Shown here: positions 1 through 13,800 of the stretch, piece by piece
Layout of the letters: each line of letters starts with the position of its first letter
Position numbering within the stretch: position 1 is the first letter of the stretch
Assembly (NCBI GenBank): GCA_951812395.1
Contig: CATOSD010000002.1
Span: 1,230,442 to 1,294,441, forward strand
Reading direction: 5' to 3'
DNA length: 64,000 bases
Origin: an uncultured Dehalococcoidia bacterium
GTDB lineage: Bacteria; Chloroflexota; Dehalococcoidia; Lucifugimonadales; CATOSD01
Made by a program: the position numbers and the translations under genes
The notes under the pieces: model-generated
What the model saw: only the letters and a program-made list of their open reading frames with translations
The model's database searches: none
Told to the model about the DNA's origin: nothing

Positions 1-1
1 C

Positions 2-1852
2 GCGGTGGGAGTGTACCACTTCGAGCGTAGCGGCGACCTGAACTACCAAGCCGAAACCGAGTCGGTGCCGGCGTTAGAAGCGGCTTGGGCCGCCGCGCGC
101 GAGGCCGGACGATTACGTGTGTTGGGGCTGCAACTATTGGCCGACGCAGGCGCTGTGCCCGAGGGTTCGGTGGACAAATCCTTGGCAGATCTGGAGGCTG
201 CCCTGGCTGGAACCATTACCTTGCCGACCTTAAGAGCGGACGCCCAGGTGGTACAGGGTGCGGCCTATGACTTGGTTGAGGTGATTGACACACTTTCCGC
301 TAGCCAGGCACTCTCACAAGTGGCGAATGCGAACGCGGCTTCCTTGCGCCAAGCTCTGTCGGCAATACCTACCGACACGGACACATCCAAGGATGGTACG
401 CGCCTTTTGCAGCAGGCGCTGCAAACAGGGGACCAAGAGGCGCTGGATGCGGTGTGGGAGGATTTTAGGGCGCTCACGACCCAAGGATTGGAGCAACCAG
501 TTTTCGACATGGGAGTAGGCGATCAAGGAGTGTTCGCGGTCCGCCGCCAGCAACTGGCCCTGCAAGCCCGGGAGCGGGAGTTGGTTACAGATTTCAATAG
601 CAACAGCGCAGTTTTGGAAGAGTCAACGTCGACCCTGTTGGACGGGGCGAGAACACACAACACGACGACGTTGAGGAAGACCGTCGAGAGCCTCGACGAG
701 GGCAGAGTGGTCCTGGCCACAATCAGTGTTGTAAGCGTCGTCGCTGCCACTTTAGCCGCATGGCTCTGGGTAGGCAATGCTGTGATACGGCGGCTTTCCC
801 GCATGTCTCAGCTTATGCACAACATGGCAGCTGGCGACCTTGAAACACCGGTGCCTGAAGTGGGTAAGGATGAGATTGGACAGCTGGCCGAAGCGCTGGA
901 GCATTTCCGTCGACAAGCCCTGGAGGTACAGCGTCTGAACTTGGTCGAGAAACTCTACGGTGAGTTGAGGGAGGCAAACGCTGAACTCCAACAAATGCAG
1001 CGCCGCCTGGTTGCCCAAGAGAAGCTCGCCGCCCTGGGTGAATTGGTCTCCGGCGTGGCTCACGAAATCAACAATCCGCTGAATTTCGTCAAGAACTTCT
1101 CAGAGGGATCGCTGGACTTGTACAGAGAACTAACTGAGATGCTGGACAGATACCGCGACGGCCTGTCTGCGAAGGACGCCTCTTTGCTGGACGAAATTAG
1201 CGAAGAGCTAACGCAGAATCTCAACCGCATCGCTCGCAACGGCGGGCGAGCCCTGGTCATTGTGCAGCGGATGCAAAGATTGAGCGCTGGGGGAGGGGCA
1301 CTGGTGAGGACCAACCTGAACGTTGTCTTGCACCAGGCGGCCAACTGGGGATGCAGGTCGTTCGTCGCGGAGCGGAAAGATTTCCAGGTGGCCCCTGTAT
1401 TCGACCTCGACGATTCGGTGGGAGAGCAGATGCTGGTTGAGCGGGACTTTAGCGAAGCCATCATGAATCTGGTGACCAACGCCTGCTCTGCCATGCGCGC
1501 CAAGCAGGACGAACTCGGAGAAGCCTACAGTCCGGTGCTAACCGTATCCAGTCATATGACCAATGGCGTCGTCGAAGTCAGAGTGAGAGACAATGGCACG
1601 GGGATCGCGGACGAAATGGTGGATCAGATATTCAATCCCTTCTTCACCACTGGCGAAGGGACTCAGCGTATGGGGCTCGGCCTGTCCATCACCGCCGACG
1701 TGGTCCGGCAACTGGGCGGCGATCTCGATGTGGACACGGCTTATGGCGAGTACGCCGAATTCATCATGAGGATACCAGCCATGGCGGATGCCCTCGAGGA
1801 AGGCCAGCAAGAAGACACGACCGATCTGTCGCAGCGTGCTATTCGAGCCTAG
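2..1852 (+). CDS. HAMP-domain sensor histidine kinase (5' end outside window)
   Basis: This is a membrane-bound sensor kinase that would autophosphorylate on His and pass phosphate to a response regulator. The frame is open to the left edge, so the N-terminus is missing; numbering here starts at the GTG at position 5. About 230 residues of helical sensor region precede a membrane helix near residues 235-257, a HAMP linker to about 310, and a coiled coil. The phospho-acceptor His is about residue 353 in VAHEINNPLNF. The ATPase domain has an N box (NLVTNACSAM, near 488), a G1 box (DNGTGI, near 529), an F box (NPFFTT) and a G2 box (MGLGLS, near 557). The H-box resembles HisKA kinases with a coiled-coil lead-in. 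No response regulator lies downstream, since the next gene is convergent; a partner may lie to the left of the window. The signal sensed cannot be told from the sequence. Confidence 0.93.
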   Translation, partial: AVGVYHFERSGDLNYQAETESVPALEAAWAAAREAGRLRVLGLQLLADAGAVPEGSVDKSLADLEAALAGTITLPTLRADAQVVQGAAYDLVEVIDTLSASQALSQVANANAASLRQALSAIPTDTDTSKDGTRLLQQALQTGDQEALDAVWEDFRALTTQGLEQPVFDMGVGDQGVFAVRRQQLALQARERELVTDFNSNSAVLEESTSTLLDGARTHNTTTLRKTVESLDEGRVVLATISVVSVVAATLAAWLWVGNAVIRRLSRMSQLMHNMAAGDLETPVPEVGKDEIGQLAEALEHFRRQALEVQRLNLVEKLYGELREANAELQQMQRRLVAQEKLAALGELVSGVAHEINNPLNFVKNFSEGSLDLYRELTEMLDRYRDGLSAKDASLLDEISEELTQNLNRIARNGGRALVIVQRMQRLSAGGGALVRTNLNVVLHQAANWGCRSFVAERKDFQVAPVFDLDDSVGEQMLVERDFSEAIMNLVTNACSAMRAKQDELGEAYSPVLTVSSHMTNGVVEVRVRDNGTGIADEMVDQIFNPFFTTGEGTQRMGLGLSITADVVRQLGGDLDVDTAYGEYAEFIMRIPAMADALEEGQQEDTTDLSQRAIRA

Positions 1853-4800
1853 CGCCTCCGCAGTATCAGGTAGACGTAGGCAAGGCCCGCCAGTATCAGG
1901 GCGGGGACCAAGACGACGATAAGGGTGAGGCGCTCTCGACTTGCTGCCTCGCCCACTTGACTCAGAGTGCTGCGGACGCGCTGGCCCTGTTCAGGTTCCG
2001 TCACGCCGGGGGGAGTTGACAGCTCGGCAGGCAGCGCCGTCGACGGCGTAGGCGTCACCGTTTGGGTCTGGGCGGCCGTTGGTGACGGTGTCGGGCTGGG
2101 CATGGGCGTCGCTGCCACCGCTAACACCGGTGTGGGTGTCGGCGTGGGCGGCATCGTACGCATGGGCGTCGCCGTCGGGGCCTGGCTCTGACTTGTCGTC
2201 GGTAAAGGTGTCGGGCTAGGCGTGGGTGTCGCTGCCACTACAGCTACTGGGATAGGTGTTGGCGTTGCCCTGGTCAGCACGGGCACGCGAGTAGATGTCG
2301 GCACAGTCCCAGCCGCGGATACGGACGTAGGTGTCGGGCTGGGCGTGTGCGCTGGCGCCGGGGTCATAGTCGGCGTCGGCTTGAGAAGCAACTGAGGCAC
2401 CGGCGTTGGCGTCGGCGTTGGCGTTCTCACTTCCACTGGCGCCGTGTCGTCATTAATGATGGTCCCTGTGGCGACTGCGTCTGAGATCATCACGCCCGAG
2501 AGCAGCGTGCCCGAAAGCGCGCTCGTAGAAAGCGTCATAGTGAAGGTCTCAGAAGGCTCCGATATGCCGTCCCCAAACGTATCTACCGTGATGGTCATCG
2601 TGGAGCCGGCGGGTGAGTTGGCGGGGAACGACACGGTGCCAGTGGTCGTGGCCGTGTAGTCGTCGGCCTCCGCCGTGCCAGTCGTGATCGACCAGGTGAA
2701 TCTCACCTCTTCGGACACTGACGCGCTCAGGGTGACGATGAACTGGACCTCTTGACCCTCCCACGCGCTGGCGTTTGTGATGGTGATGGAGGCGGTGTCG
2801 TCATTGGTTATGCTCCCGGTTCCCTCTGCGTCGGTAATGCTCACGCCGGAAATCAGCGAGCTCTCAGAAAGCACCACCCTGAAGGTTTCGGCAGGCTCCA
2901 CCACCGCATCCTCGGTGGTATCCACCGTGACGGTCATCGTGGATCCGGCGGGTGAGTTGGCGGGGAAGGACACGGTACCGGAAGCTGCGGTGTAGTCGCC
3001 GGCCGCGGCCGTGCCGTTCGTGGTCGACCAGGTGATGACCGAATCCTCAGAGACGGACGCGCTCAGGGTGATGATGAACTGGGCGCTGTCCCCCTCCTCC
3101 GCGTTGGCGTCTGTGATGGTTATGGCCGCGGTGTCGTCGTTGGTGATGGTCCCGATAGCCACGGCGTCGTCGATGCTCACCCCCGCGGGCAGCGAACTCG
3201 TAGAAAGCGTGACGGTGAAGGTCTCGGCAGGCTCCACCACCGCATCCTCGGTCGTATCTACCGTGATGGTCATCGTGGCGCCGGCGGCTGAGTTGGCGAC
3301 GAAGGAAACGGTACCGGAAGCTGCGGTGTAGTCGCCGGCCGCGGCTGTGCCGTTCATAGTGGACCAGGTGATGATCGAATCTTCGGACACGGACGCGCTC
3401 AAGGAGACGATTAACCGGACGCCGTCACCTTCCGACGCGCTAGCGTCTGTGATGGTTATAGCCGCGGTGTCGTCGTTGGTGATGGTGCCTGTGGCGACGG
3501 CGTCTGAGATGCTCACTCCGGCAATCAGGGAGCTCGTAGATAGCGTGACGGTGAATGTCTCGGCGGGTTCCACCACGGCGTCCTCGGTCGTATCTACCGT
3601 GATGGTCATCGTGGCGCCGGGAGCTGATCCGGCGGGGAACGACGCGCTGCGCGCGGTCGTGGAGGTGTAGTCGCCGGTCGCGGCCGTGTCGTTCGCGGTC
3701 GACCAGGTGATGATCGAATCTTCAGAGACCGACGCGCTCAGGGTGACGATGAACTGGGCGCTGTCGCCCTCCTCCGCGCTGGCGTCGGCGATGGATATGA
3801 AGGCAGTGTCGTCGTTGGTGATGCTCCCGGTCGCCTCACCGTCTGAGATGCTCACACCGGCAATCAGAGAGCTCGTAGAGAGCGTGACGGTGAAGGTCTC
3901 GGCGGGTTCCACCACCGCATCCTCGGTCGTATCTACCGTGACGGTCATCGTGGCGCCGGCGGGTGAGTTGGCGGGGAACGACACAGTTCCGGAAGCTGCG
4001 GTGTAGTCGCCGGTCGCGGCCGTGTCGTTCGCGGTCGACCAGGTGATGATCGAATCTTCAGAGACCGACGCGCTCAGGGTGACGATGAACTGGGCGCTAT
4101 CGCCCTCCTCCGCGCTGGCGTCGGCGATGGATATGAAGGCAGTGTCGTCGTTTGTGATGCTCCCGGTTGCCTCACCGTCTGAGATGCTCACACCGGCAAT
4201 CAGAGAGCTCGTAGAGAGCGTGACGGTGAAGGTCTCGGCGGGTTCCACCACCGCATCCTCGGTCGTATCTACCGTGACGGTCATCGTGGCGCCGGCGGGT
4301 GAGTTGGCGGGGAACGACACAGTTCCGGAAGCTGCGGTGTAGTCGCCGGTCGCGGCCGTGCCGTTCGCAGTCGACCAGGTGACGTTCGAATCCTCAGAGA
4401 CGGACGCGCTCAGGGTGATGATGAACTGGGCGCTGTCGCCCTCCTCCGCGCTGGCGTCGGCGATGGATATGAAGGCAGTGTCGTCGTTTGTGATGCTCCC
4501 GGTCGCCTCACCGTCTGAGATGCTCACACCGGCAATCAGAGAGCTCGTAGAGAGCGTGACGGTGAAGGTCTCGGCGGGTTCCACCACCGCATCCTCGGTC
4601 GTATCTACCGTGACGGTCATCGTGGCGCCGGCGGGTGAGTTGGCGGGGAACGACACAGTTCCGGAAGCTGCGGTGTAGTCGCCGGTCGCGGCCGTGCCGT
4701 TCGCGGTAGACCAGGTGACGTTCGAATCTTCAGAGACCGACGCGCTCAGGGTGACGATGAACTGGGCGCTGTCCCCCTCCTCCGCGCTGGCGTCGGCGAT

Positions 4801-7800
4801 GGATATCTCGGCGGTGTCGTCGTTTGTGATGCTCCCTGTCGCCTCACCGTCTGAGATGCTCACACCGGCAATCAGCGAACTCGTAGAGAGCGTGACGGTG
4901 AAGGTCTCGGCGGGTTCCACCACCGCATCCTCGGTCGTATCCACCGTGACGGTCATCGTGGAGCCGGCGGGTGAGTTGGCGGGGAACGACACAGTTCCGG
5001 AAGCTGCGGTGTAGTCGCCGGCCGCGGCCGTGCCGTTCGCGGTAGACCAGGTGACGTTCGAATCTTCAGAGACCGACGCGCTCAGGGTGACGATGAACTG
5101 GGCGCTGTCCCCCTCCTCCGCGCTGGCGTCGGCGACGGTGATGGAGGCGGTGTCGTCGTTGGTGATGGTGCCTGTGGCGACTGCGTCTGAGATGCTCACG
5201 CCGGCAATCAGAGAACTCGTAGAGAGCGTGACGGTGAAGGTCTCGGCGGGTTCCACCACGGCGTCCTCGGTCGTATCTACCGTGATGGTCATCGTGGAGC
5301 CGGCGGGTGAGTTGGCGGGGAACGACACGGTTCCGGAAGCTGCGGTGTAGTCGCCGGTCGCGGCCGTGCCGTTCGCGGTAGACCAGGTGACGTTCGAATC
5401 TTCAGAGACCGACGCGCTCAGGGTGACGATAAACTGGGCGCTGTCCCCCTCCTCCACGCTGGCGTCAGCGATGGACATGGAGGCGGTGTCGTCGTTGGTG
5501 ATGGTGCCTGTGGCGACGGCTTCTGAGATGCTCACGCCGGCAATCAGAGAGCTCGTAGAGAGCGTGACGGTGAAGGTCTCGGCGGGTTCCACCACGGCGT
5601 CCTCGGTCGTATCCACCGTGACGGTCATCGTGGAGCCGGCGGGTGAGTTGGCGGGGAACGACACGGTTCCGGAAGATGCCGTGAAGTCGGTGGCCGCGGC
5701 CGTGCCGTTCATAGTGGACCAGGTGACGTTCGAATCTTCAGAGACCGACGCGCTCAGGGTGACGATGAACTGGGCGCTGTCCCCCTCCTCCGCGCTGGCG
5801 TCAGCGACGGTGATGGAAGCGGTGTCGTCGTTGGTGATGGTGCCTGTGGCGACTGCGTCTGAGATGCTCACGCCGGCAATCAGAGAGCTCGTAGAGAGCG
5901 TGACAGTGAAGGTTTCGGCGGGTTCCACCACGGCGTCCTCGGTCGTATCCACCGTGATGGTCAACGTGGAGCCGGCGGGTGAGTTGGCGGGGAACGACAC
6001 GGTTCCGGAAGATGCCGTGAAGTCGGTGGACGTGGCCGTGCCGTTCATAGTGGACCAGGTGACGTTCGAATCTTCAGAGACCGACGCGCTCAGGGTGACG
6101 ATGAACCGGGCGCTGTCCCCCTCCTCCGCGCTGGCGTCGGCGACGGTGATGGAAGCGGTGTCGTCGTTGGTGATGGTGCCTGAGGCGACGGCGTCAGTGA
6201 TGCTCACGCCGGCAATCAGAGAGCTCGTAGAGAGCGTGACAGTGAAGGTTTCGGCGGGTTCCACCACGGCGTCCTCGGTCGTATCCACCGTGATGGTCAT
6301 CGTTGTACCGGCGGCTGAGCCGGCGCCGAACGACACGGTTCCGGAAGATGCCGTGAAGTCGGTGGACGTGGCCGTGCCGTTCGCGGTGGACCAGGTGACG
6401 ACCGAGTCCTCAGAGACCGACGCGTTCAGGGTGACGATGAACCGGGCGCTGTCCCCCTCCTCCGCGCTGGCGTCGGCGACGGTGATGGAGGCGGTGTCGT
6501 CGTTGGTGATGGTGCCTGTGGCGACGGCGTCTGAGATGCTCACATTTGCGGGCAGCGTGCCCGAAAGCGTGACAGTGAAGGTCTCGGCGGGTTCCACCAC
6601 CGTGTCCTCAGTCGTCTGAACCGTGATGGTCATCGTGGAGCCGGCGGGTGAGTTGGCGGGGAACGACACGGTTCCGGAAGATGCCGTGAAGTCGGTGGCC
6701 GCGGCGGTGCCGGTGGCGGTGGACCAGTTGAGGGTGACCGCTTGGGAGGTAGTCGTACTCAGGGTGACGACGAACGTAACGCTGTCCCCCTCCTCCGCGC
6801 TGGCGTCGGCGACGGTGATGGAAGCGGTGTCGTCGTTGGTGATGGTGCCTGTGGCGACTGCGTCTGAGATGCTCACGCCGGCAATCAGAGAGCTCGTAGA
6901 GAGCGTGACAGTGAAGGTTTCGGCGGGTTCCACCACGGCGTCCTCGGTCGTATCCACCGTGATGGTCAACGTGGAGCCGGCGGGTGAGTTGGCGGGGAAC
7001 GACACGGTTCCGGAAGATGCCGTGAAGTCGGTGGACGTGGCCATGCCGTTCATAGTGGACCAGGTGACGTTCGAATCTTCAGAGACCGACGCGCTCAGGG
7101 TGACGATGAACCGGGCGCTGTCCCCCTCCTCCGCGCTGGCGTCGGCGACGATGATGGAGGCGGTGTCGTCGTTGGTGATGGTGCCTGTGGCGACGGCGTC
7201 TGAGATGCTCACATTTGCGGGCAGCGTGCCCGAAAGCGTGACAGTGAAGGTCTCGGCGGGTTCCACCACCGTGTCCTCAGTCGTCTGAACCGTGATAGTC
7301 GTTGTCGCGCCGTGGGCTGAGTTGGCGGGGAACGACACGGTCCCGGTAGCTGAGGTGAAGTCGACGGCCGCGGCGGTGCCGGTGGCGGTGGACCAGTTGA
7401 GGGTGACCGCCTGGGAGGTAGTCGTGCTCAGGGTGACGATGAACCGGACGCTGTCGCCCTCCTCCGCGCTGGCGTCGGCGATGGATATGGAGGCGGAGTC
7501 GTCGTTGGTGATCGTGCCTGTGGCCACGGCGTCTGAGATGCTCACGTCTGCGGGCAGCGTACCCGAAAGCGTGACGGTAAAGGTCTCGGCGGGTTCCACC
7601 ACCGCGTCCTCAGTCGTCTGAACCGTGATAGTCGTTGTGGCGCCGTGGGCTGAGTTGGCGGGGAACGACACGGTCCCGGTAGCTGAGGTGAAGTCGACGG
7701 CCGCGGCCGTGCCGGTGGCGGTAGACCAGTTCAGGCTGACTGCCTGGGAGGTAGTCGTACTCAGGGTGACGATGAACCGGACGCTGTCGCCCTCCTCCGC

Positions 7801-10800
7801 GCTGGCGTCGGCGATGGATATGGAGGCGGTGTCGTCGTTGGTGATGGTGCCTGTGGCGACGGCGTCAGTGATGCTCACGTCTGCGGGCAGCGTGCCCGAA
7901 AGCGTGACGGTGAAGGTCTCGTCGGGCTCCACGACCGTGTCTTCAGTCGTCTGGACCGTGATTGTCGTTGTGGCGCCGTGGGCTGAGTTGGCGGGGAACG
8001 AAACGGTGCCGGTAGCTGTGGTGTAATCGCCGGTCGCGGCGGTGCCGGTGGCGGTCGCCCAGTTGAGGCTGACCGCCTGGGAGGTCGTCGTGCTCAGCGT
8101 GACGACGAACCGGACACTGTCACCCTCCTCCGCGCTGGCGTCGGCGATGGATATGGAGGCGGTGTCGTCGTTGGTGATGGTGCCGGTGGCCACGGCGTCT
8201 GAGATGCTCACATTTGCGGGCAGCGTGCCCGAAAGCGTGACGGTAAAGGTCTCGGCGGGTTCCACCACCGTGTCCTCAGTCGTCTGAACCGTGATAGTCG
8301 TTGTCGCGCCGTGGGCTGAGTTGGCGGGGAACGACACGGTCCCGGTAGCTGAGGTGAAGTCGACGGCCGCGGCGGTGCCGGTGGCGGTGGACCAGTTGAG
8401 GGTGACCGCCTGGGAGGTAGTCGTGCTCAGGGTGACGATGAACCGGACGCTGTCGCCCTCCTCCGCGCTGGCGTCGGCGATGGATATGGAGGCGGAGTCG
8501 TCGTTGGTGATCGTGCCTGTGGCCACGGCGTCTGAGATGCTCACGTCTGCGGGCAGCGTACCCGAAAGCGTGACGGTAAAGGTCTCGGCGGGTTCCACCA
8601 CCGCGTCCTCAGTCGTCTGAACCGTGATAGTCGTTGTGGCGCCGTGGGCTGAGTTGGCGGGGAACGACACGGTCCCGGTAGCTGAGGTGAAGTCGACGGC
8701 CGCGGCCGTGCCGGTGGCGGTAGACCAGTTCAGGCTGACTGCCTGGGAGGTAGTCGTACTCAGGGTGACGATGAACCGGACGCTGTCGCCCTCCTCCGCG
8801 CTGGCGTCGGCGATGGATATGGAGGCGGTGTCGTCGTTGGTGATGGTGCCTGTGGCGACGGCGTCAGTGATGCTCACGTCTGCGGGCAGCGTGCCCGAAA
8901 GCGTGACGGTGAAGGTCTCGTCGGGCTCCACGACCGTGTCTTCAGTCGTCTGGACCGTGATTGTCGTTGTGGCGCCGTGGGCTGAGTTGGCGGGGAACGA
9001 AACGGTGCCGGTAGCTGTGGTGTAATCGCCGGTCGCGGCGGTGCCGGTGGCGGTCGCCCAGTTGAGGCTGACCGCCTGGGAGGTCGTCGTGCTCAGCGTG
9101 ACGACGAACCGGACACTGTCACCCTCCTCCGCGCTGGCGTCGGCGATGGATATGGAGGCGGTGTCGTCGTTGGTGATGGTGCCGGTGGCCACGGCGTCTG
9201 AGATGCTCACATTTGCGGGCAGCGTACCTGAAAGCGTGACGGTGAAGGTTTCGTCCGGCTCCACTACCGCGTCCTCGGTGGTCTGGACCGTGATGGTGGT
9301 CGTGACGCCTGCGGCGGAGTTTGCCGCAAAGGACACGGTGCCGGTAGCCGTGGTGAAGTCGCCTGCCGCGGCCGTGCCGGTGGCGGTGGACCAGTTGAGG
9401 CTGACCGCCTGGGAGGTAGTCGTACTCAGCGTGACGACGAACCGGACGCCGTCACCCTCCTCCGCGCTGGCGTCGGCGATGGATATCTCGGCGGTGTCGT
9501 CGTTGGTTATGGTCCCGGTGGCCACGGCGTCTGAGATGCTCACGTTTGCGGGCAGCGTACCTGAAAGCGTGACGGTGAAGGTCTCGTCGGGCTCCACGAC
9601 CGTGTCTTCAGTCGTCTGGACCGTGATAGTCGTGGTAGCGCCGTGGGCTGAGTTGGCGGGGAAGGACACGGATCCGGAAGATGCCGTGAAGTCGCCGGTG
9701 GCGGCCGTGCCGGTGGCGGTGGACCAGTTGACGCTCACCGCCTGGGAGGTAGTCGTGCTCAGCGTGACGATGAACCGGACGCTGTCACTCTCCTCCGCGC
9801 TGGCGTCGGCGATGGATATTTCGGCGGTGTCGTCATTGGTGATGGTCCCGGTGGCCACGGCGTCTGAGATGCTCACGTTTGCGGGCAGCGTGCCCAAAAG
9901 CGTGACGGTGAAGGTCTCGTCGGGCTCGACGACCGTGTCTTCAGTCGTCTGGACCGTGATAGTCGTGGTAGCGCCGTGGGCTGAGTTGGCGGGGAACGAA
10001 ACGGAGCCGGTAGCTGTGGTGTAATCGCCGGTGGCGGCAGTGCCGGTGGCGGTCGCCCAGTTGAGGCTGACCGCCTGGGAGGTCGTCGTGCTCAGCGTGA
10101 CGATGAACCGGGCACCGTCACCCTCCTCCGCGCTGGCGTCGGCGATGGATATGGAGGCGGTGTCGTCGTTGGTGACGGTGCCTGTGGCGACTGCGTCTGT
10201 GATGCTCACGTTTGCGGGCAGCGTACCTGAAAGCGTGACTGTGAAGGTCTCGGCGGGCTCCACGACCGCGTCCTCGGTGGTCTGGACCGTGATGGTGGTC
10301 GTGGCGCCTGCGGCGGAGTTTGCCGCAAAGGATACGGTGCCGGTAGCCGTGGTGAAGTCGCCTGCCGCGGCCGTGCCGGTGGCGGTGGACCAGTTGAGGC
10401 TGACCGCCTGGGAGGTAGTCGTGCTCAGCGTGACGATGAACCGGACACCGTCACCCTCCTCCGCGCTGGCGTCGGCGATGGATATCTCGGCGGTGTCGTC
10501 GTTGGTTATGGTCCCGGTGGCGACGGCGTCTGAGATGCTCACGTTTGCGGGCAGCGTACCCGAAAGCGTGACAGTGAAGGTCTCGGCGGGCTCCACGACC
10601 GTGTCTTCAGTCGTCTGGACCGTGATAGTCGTGGTAGCGCCGTGGGCTGAGTTGGCCGCAAAGGACACGGTGCCGGTAGCCGTGGTGAAGTCGCCGGTCG
10701 AGGCCGTGCCATTCGTGGTCGACCAGCCGAGCATCACCTCTTCAGACACGGGGGCGCTCAGCGTGACGACGAACCGGACACTGTCACTCTCCTCCGCGCT

Positions 10801-13800
10801 GGCGTCGGCGATGGATATGGAGGCGGTGTCGTCGTTGGTTATGGTCCCGGTGGCCACGGCGTCTGAGATGCTCACGTCTGCGGGCAGCGTACCTGAAAGC
10901 GTGACTGTGAAGGTCTCGGCGGGCTCCACGACCGCGTCCTCGGTGGTCTGGACCGTGATGGTGGTCGTGGCGCCTGCGGCGGAGTTTGCCGCAAAGGACA
11001 CGGTGCCGGTAGCCGTGGTGAAGTCGCCTGCCGCGGCCGTGCCAGTGGCGGTGGACCAGTTGAGGCTGACCGCCTGGGAGGTAGTCGTACTCAGCGTGAC
11101 GACGAACCGGACACCCTCACCCTCCTCCGCGCTGGCGTCAGTGATGGATATGGAGGCGGTGTCGTCGTTGGTGACGGTGCCTGTGGCGACTGCGTCTGTG
11201 ATGCTCACGTTTGCGGGCAGCGTACCTGAAAGCGTGACGGTGAAGGTTTCGTCCGGCTCCACTACCGCGTCTTCAGTCGTCTGGACCGTGATGGTCGTGG
11301 TAGCGCCGTGGGCTGAGTTGGCGGGGAACGAAACGGTGCCGGTAGCTGTGGTGAAGTCGCCGGTCGCGGCAGTGCCGGTGGCGGTCGCCCAGTTGAGGCT
11401 GACCGCCTGGGAGGTCGTCGTGCTCAGCGTGACGATGAACCGGGCACCGTCACCCTCCTCCGCGCTGGCGTCGGCGATGGATATCTCGGCGGTGTCGTCG
11501 TTGATGATGGTGCCTATGGCGACGGCGTCTGTGATGCTCACGTCTGCGGGCAGCGTGCCCGAAAGCGTGACGGTGAAGGTCTCGTCCGGCTCCACTACCG
11601 CGTCTTCAGTCGTCTGGACCGTGATGGTCGTTGTGGCGCCATGGGCTGAGTTGGCGGGGAAGGACACGGATCCGGAAGATGCCGTGGTGAAGTCGCCTGC
11701 CGCGGCCGTGCCGGTGGCGGTGGACCAGTTGAGGCTTACCGCCTGGGAGGTAGTCGTACTCAGCGTGACGACGAACCGGACACCCTCACCCTCCTCCGCG
11801 CTGGCGTCAGCGATGGATATGGAGGCGGTGTCGTCGTTGGTGACGGTGCCTGTGGCGACTGCGTCTGTGATGCTCACGTTTGCGGGCAGCGTACCTGAAA
11901 GCGTGACGGTGAAGGTCTCGTCGGGCTCGACGACCGTGTCTTCAGTCGTCTGGACCGTGATAGTCGTTGTAGCGCCGTGGGCTGAGTTGGCGGGGAACGA
12001 AACGGTGCCGGTAGCTGTGGTGAAGTCGCCGGTGGCGGCAGTGCCGGTGGCGGTCGCCCAGTTGAGGCTGACCGCCTGGGAGGTCGTCGTGCTCAGCGTG
12101 ACGATGAACCGGGCACCGTCACCCTCCTCCGCGCTGGCGTCGGCGATGGATATCTCGGCAGTGTCGTCGTTGGTGATCGTGCCTGTGGCCACGGCGTCTG
12201 AGATGCTCACGTCTGCGGGCAGCGTGCCCGAAAGCGTGACAGTGAAGGTTTCGTCCGGCTCCACTACCGCGTCTTCAGTCGTCTGGACCGTGATGGTCGT
12301 TGTGGCGCCATGGGCTGAGTTGGCGGGGAAGGACACGGATCCGGAAGATGCCGTGTAGTCGCCGGTCGCGGCAGTGCCGGCAGCGGTGGACCAGTTGAGG
12401 CTTACCGCCTGGGAGGTAGTCGTACTCAGCGTGACGACGAACCGGACGCCGTCACCCTCCTCCGCGCTGGCGTCGGCGATGGATATGGAGGCGGTGTCGT
12501 CGTTGGTGATGGTGCCTGTGGCGACTGCGTCTGAGATGCTCACGTCTGCGGGCAGCGTGCCCGAAAGCGTGACAGTGAAGGTCTCGTCCGGCTCCACTAC
12601 CGCGTCTTCAGTCGTCTGGACCGTGATGGTCGTTGTGGCGCCATGGGCTGAGTTGGCGGGGAAGGACACGGATCCGGAAGATGCCGTGAAGTCGCCGGTC
12701 GCGGCAGTGCCGGCAGCGGTGGACCAGTTCAGGCTGACCGCCTGGGAGGTAGTAGTGCTCAGGGTGACGATGAACCGGACACCGTCGCCCTCCTCCGCGC
12801 TGGCGTCGGCGATGGAAATTTCGGCGGTGTCGTCGTTGGTGATGGTCCCGGTGGCCACGGCGTCTGAGATGCTCACGTTTGCGGGCAGCGTGCCAGAAAG
12901 CGTGACAGTGAAGGTCTCGTCGGGCTCCACGACCGTGTCTTCAGTCGTCTGGACCGTGATAGTCGTGGTAGCGCCGTGGGCAGAGTCGGCGGGGAAGGAC
13001 ACGGTTCTGGAAGATGCCGTGAAGTCGCCGGTGGCGGCCGTGCCGGTGGCGGTGGACCAGTTGACGCTCACCGCCTGGGAGGTAGTCGTGCTCAGCGTGA
13101 CGATGAACTGGACGCCGTCACCCTCCTCCGCGCTGGCGTCAGCGATTGATATGGAGGCGGTGTCGTCGTTGGTGATGGTGCCTGTGGCGACGGCGTCAGT
13201 GATGCTCACGTTTGCGGGCAGCGTGCCAGAAAGCGTGACAGTGAAGGTCTCGTCGGGCTCCACGACCGCGTCCTCAGTCGTCTGAACCGTGATGGTAGTC
13301 GTCGCGCCTGCATCTGAGTTTGCCGGGAATGCCACCATGCCGGAAGTCGTAGCGGTGTAGTCGCCGGGGGCCACCGCCGTCCCGTTCGTGGTCGACCAGT
13401 CGAGCGTCACCACTTCAGACACGGACGCGCTCAGGGTGACCACAAACCGGACTCCCTCACCCTCCTCCGCGCTGGCGTCAGCGATGGATACAGAGGCGGT
13501 GTCGTCGTTGGTGACGGTGCCTGTGGCCACGGCGTCTGTGATACTCACGTCTGCGGGCAGCGTGCCAGAAAGCGTGACAGTGAAGGTCTCGGCGGGTTCC
13601 ACCACCGTGTCCTCAGTCGTCTGAACCGTGATGGTAGTCGTCGCGCCTGCAGCTGAGTTTGCCGGGAATGACACCATGCCGGAAGTCGTAGCGGTGTAGT
13701 CGCCGGGGGCCACCGCCGTCCCGTTCGTGGTCGACCAGTCGAGCGTCACCACTTCAGACACGGACGCGCTCAGGGTGACCACGAACCGGACGCCGTCGCC

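Noticed and set aside
10031-12358. Long plus-strand open frames opposite the Calx-beta gene (up to 775 codons)
   Set aside because: They repeat in step with the minus-strand domains and have a monotonous Val/Ser/Thr composition caused by the codon pattern of the real gene. They lack start sites of their own.
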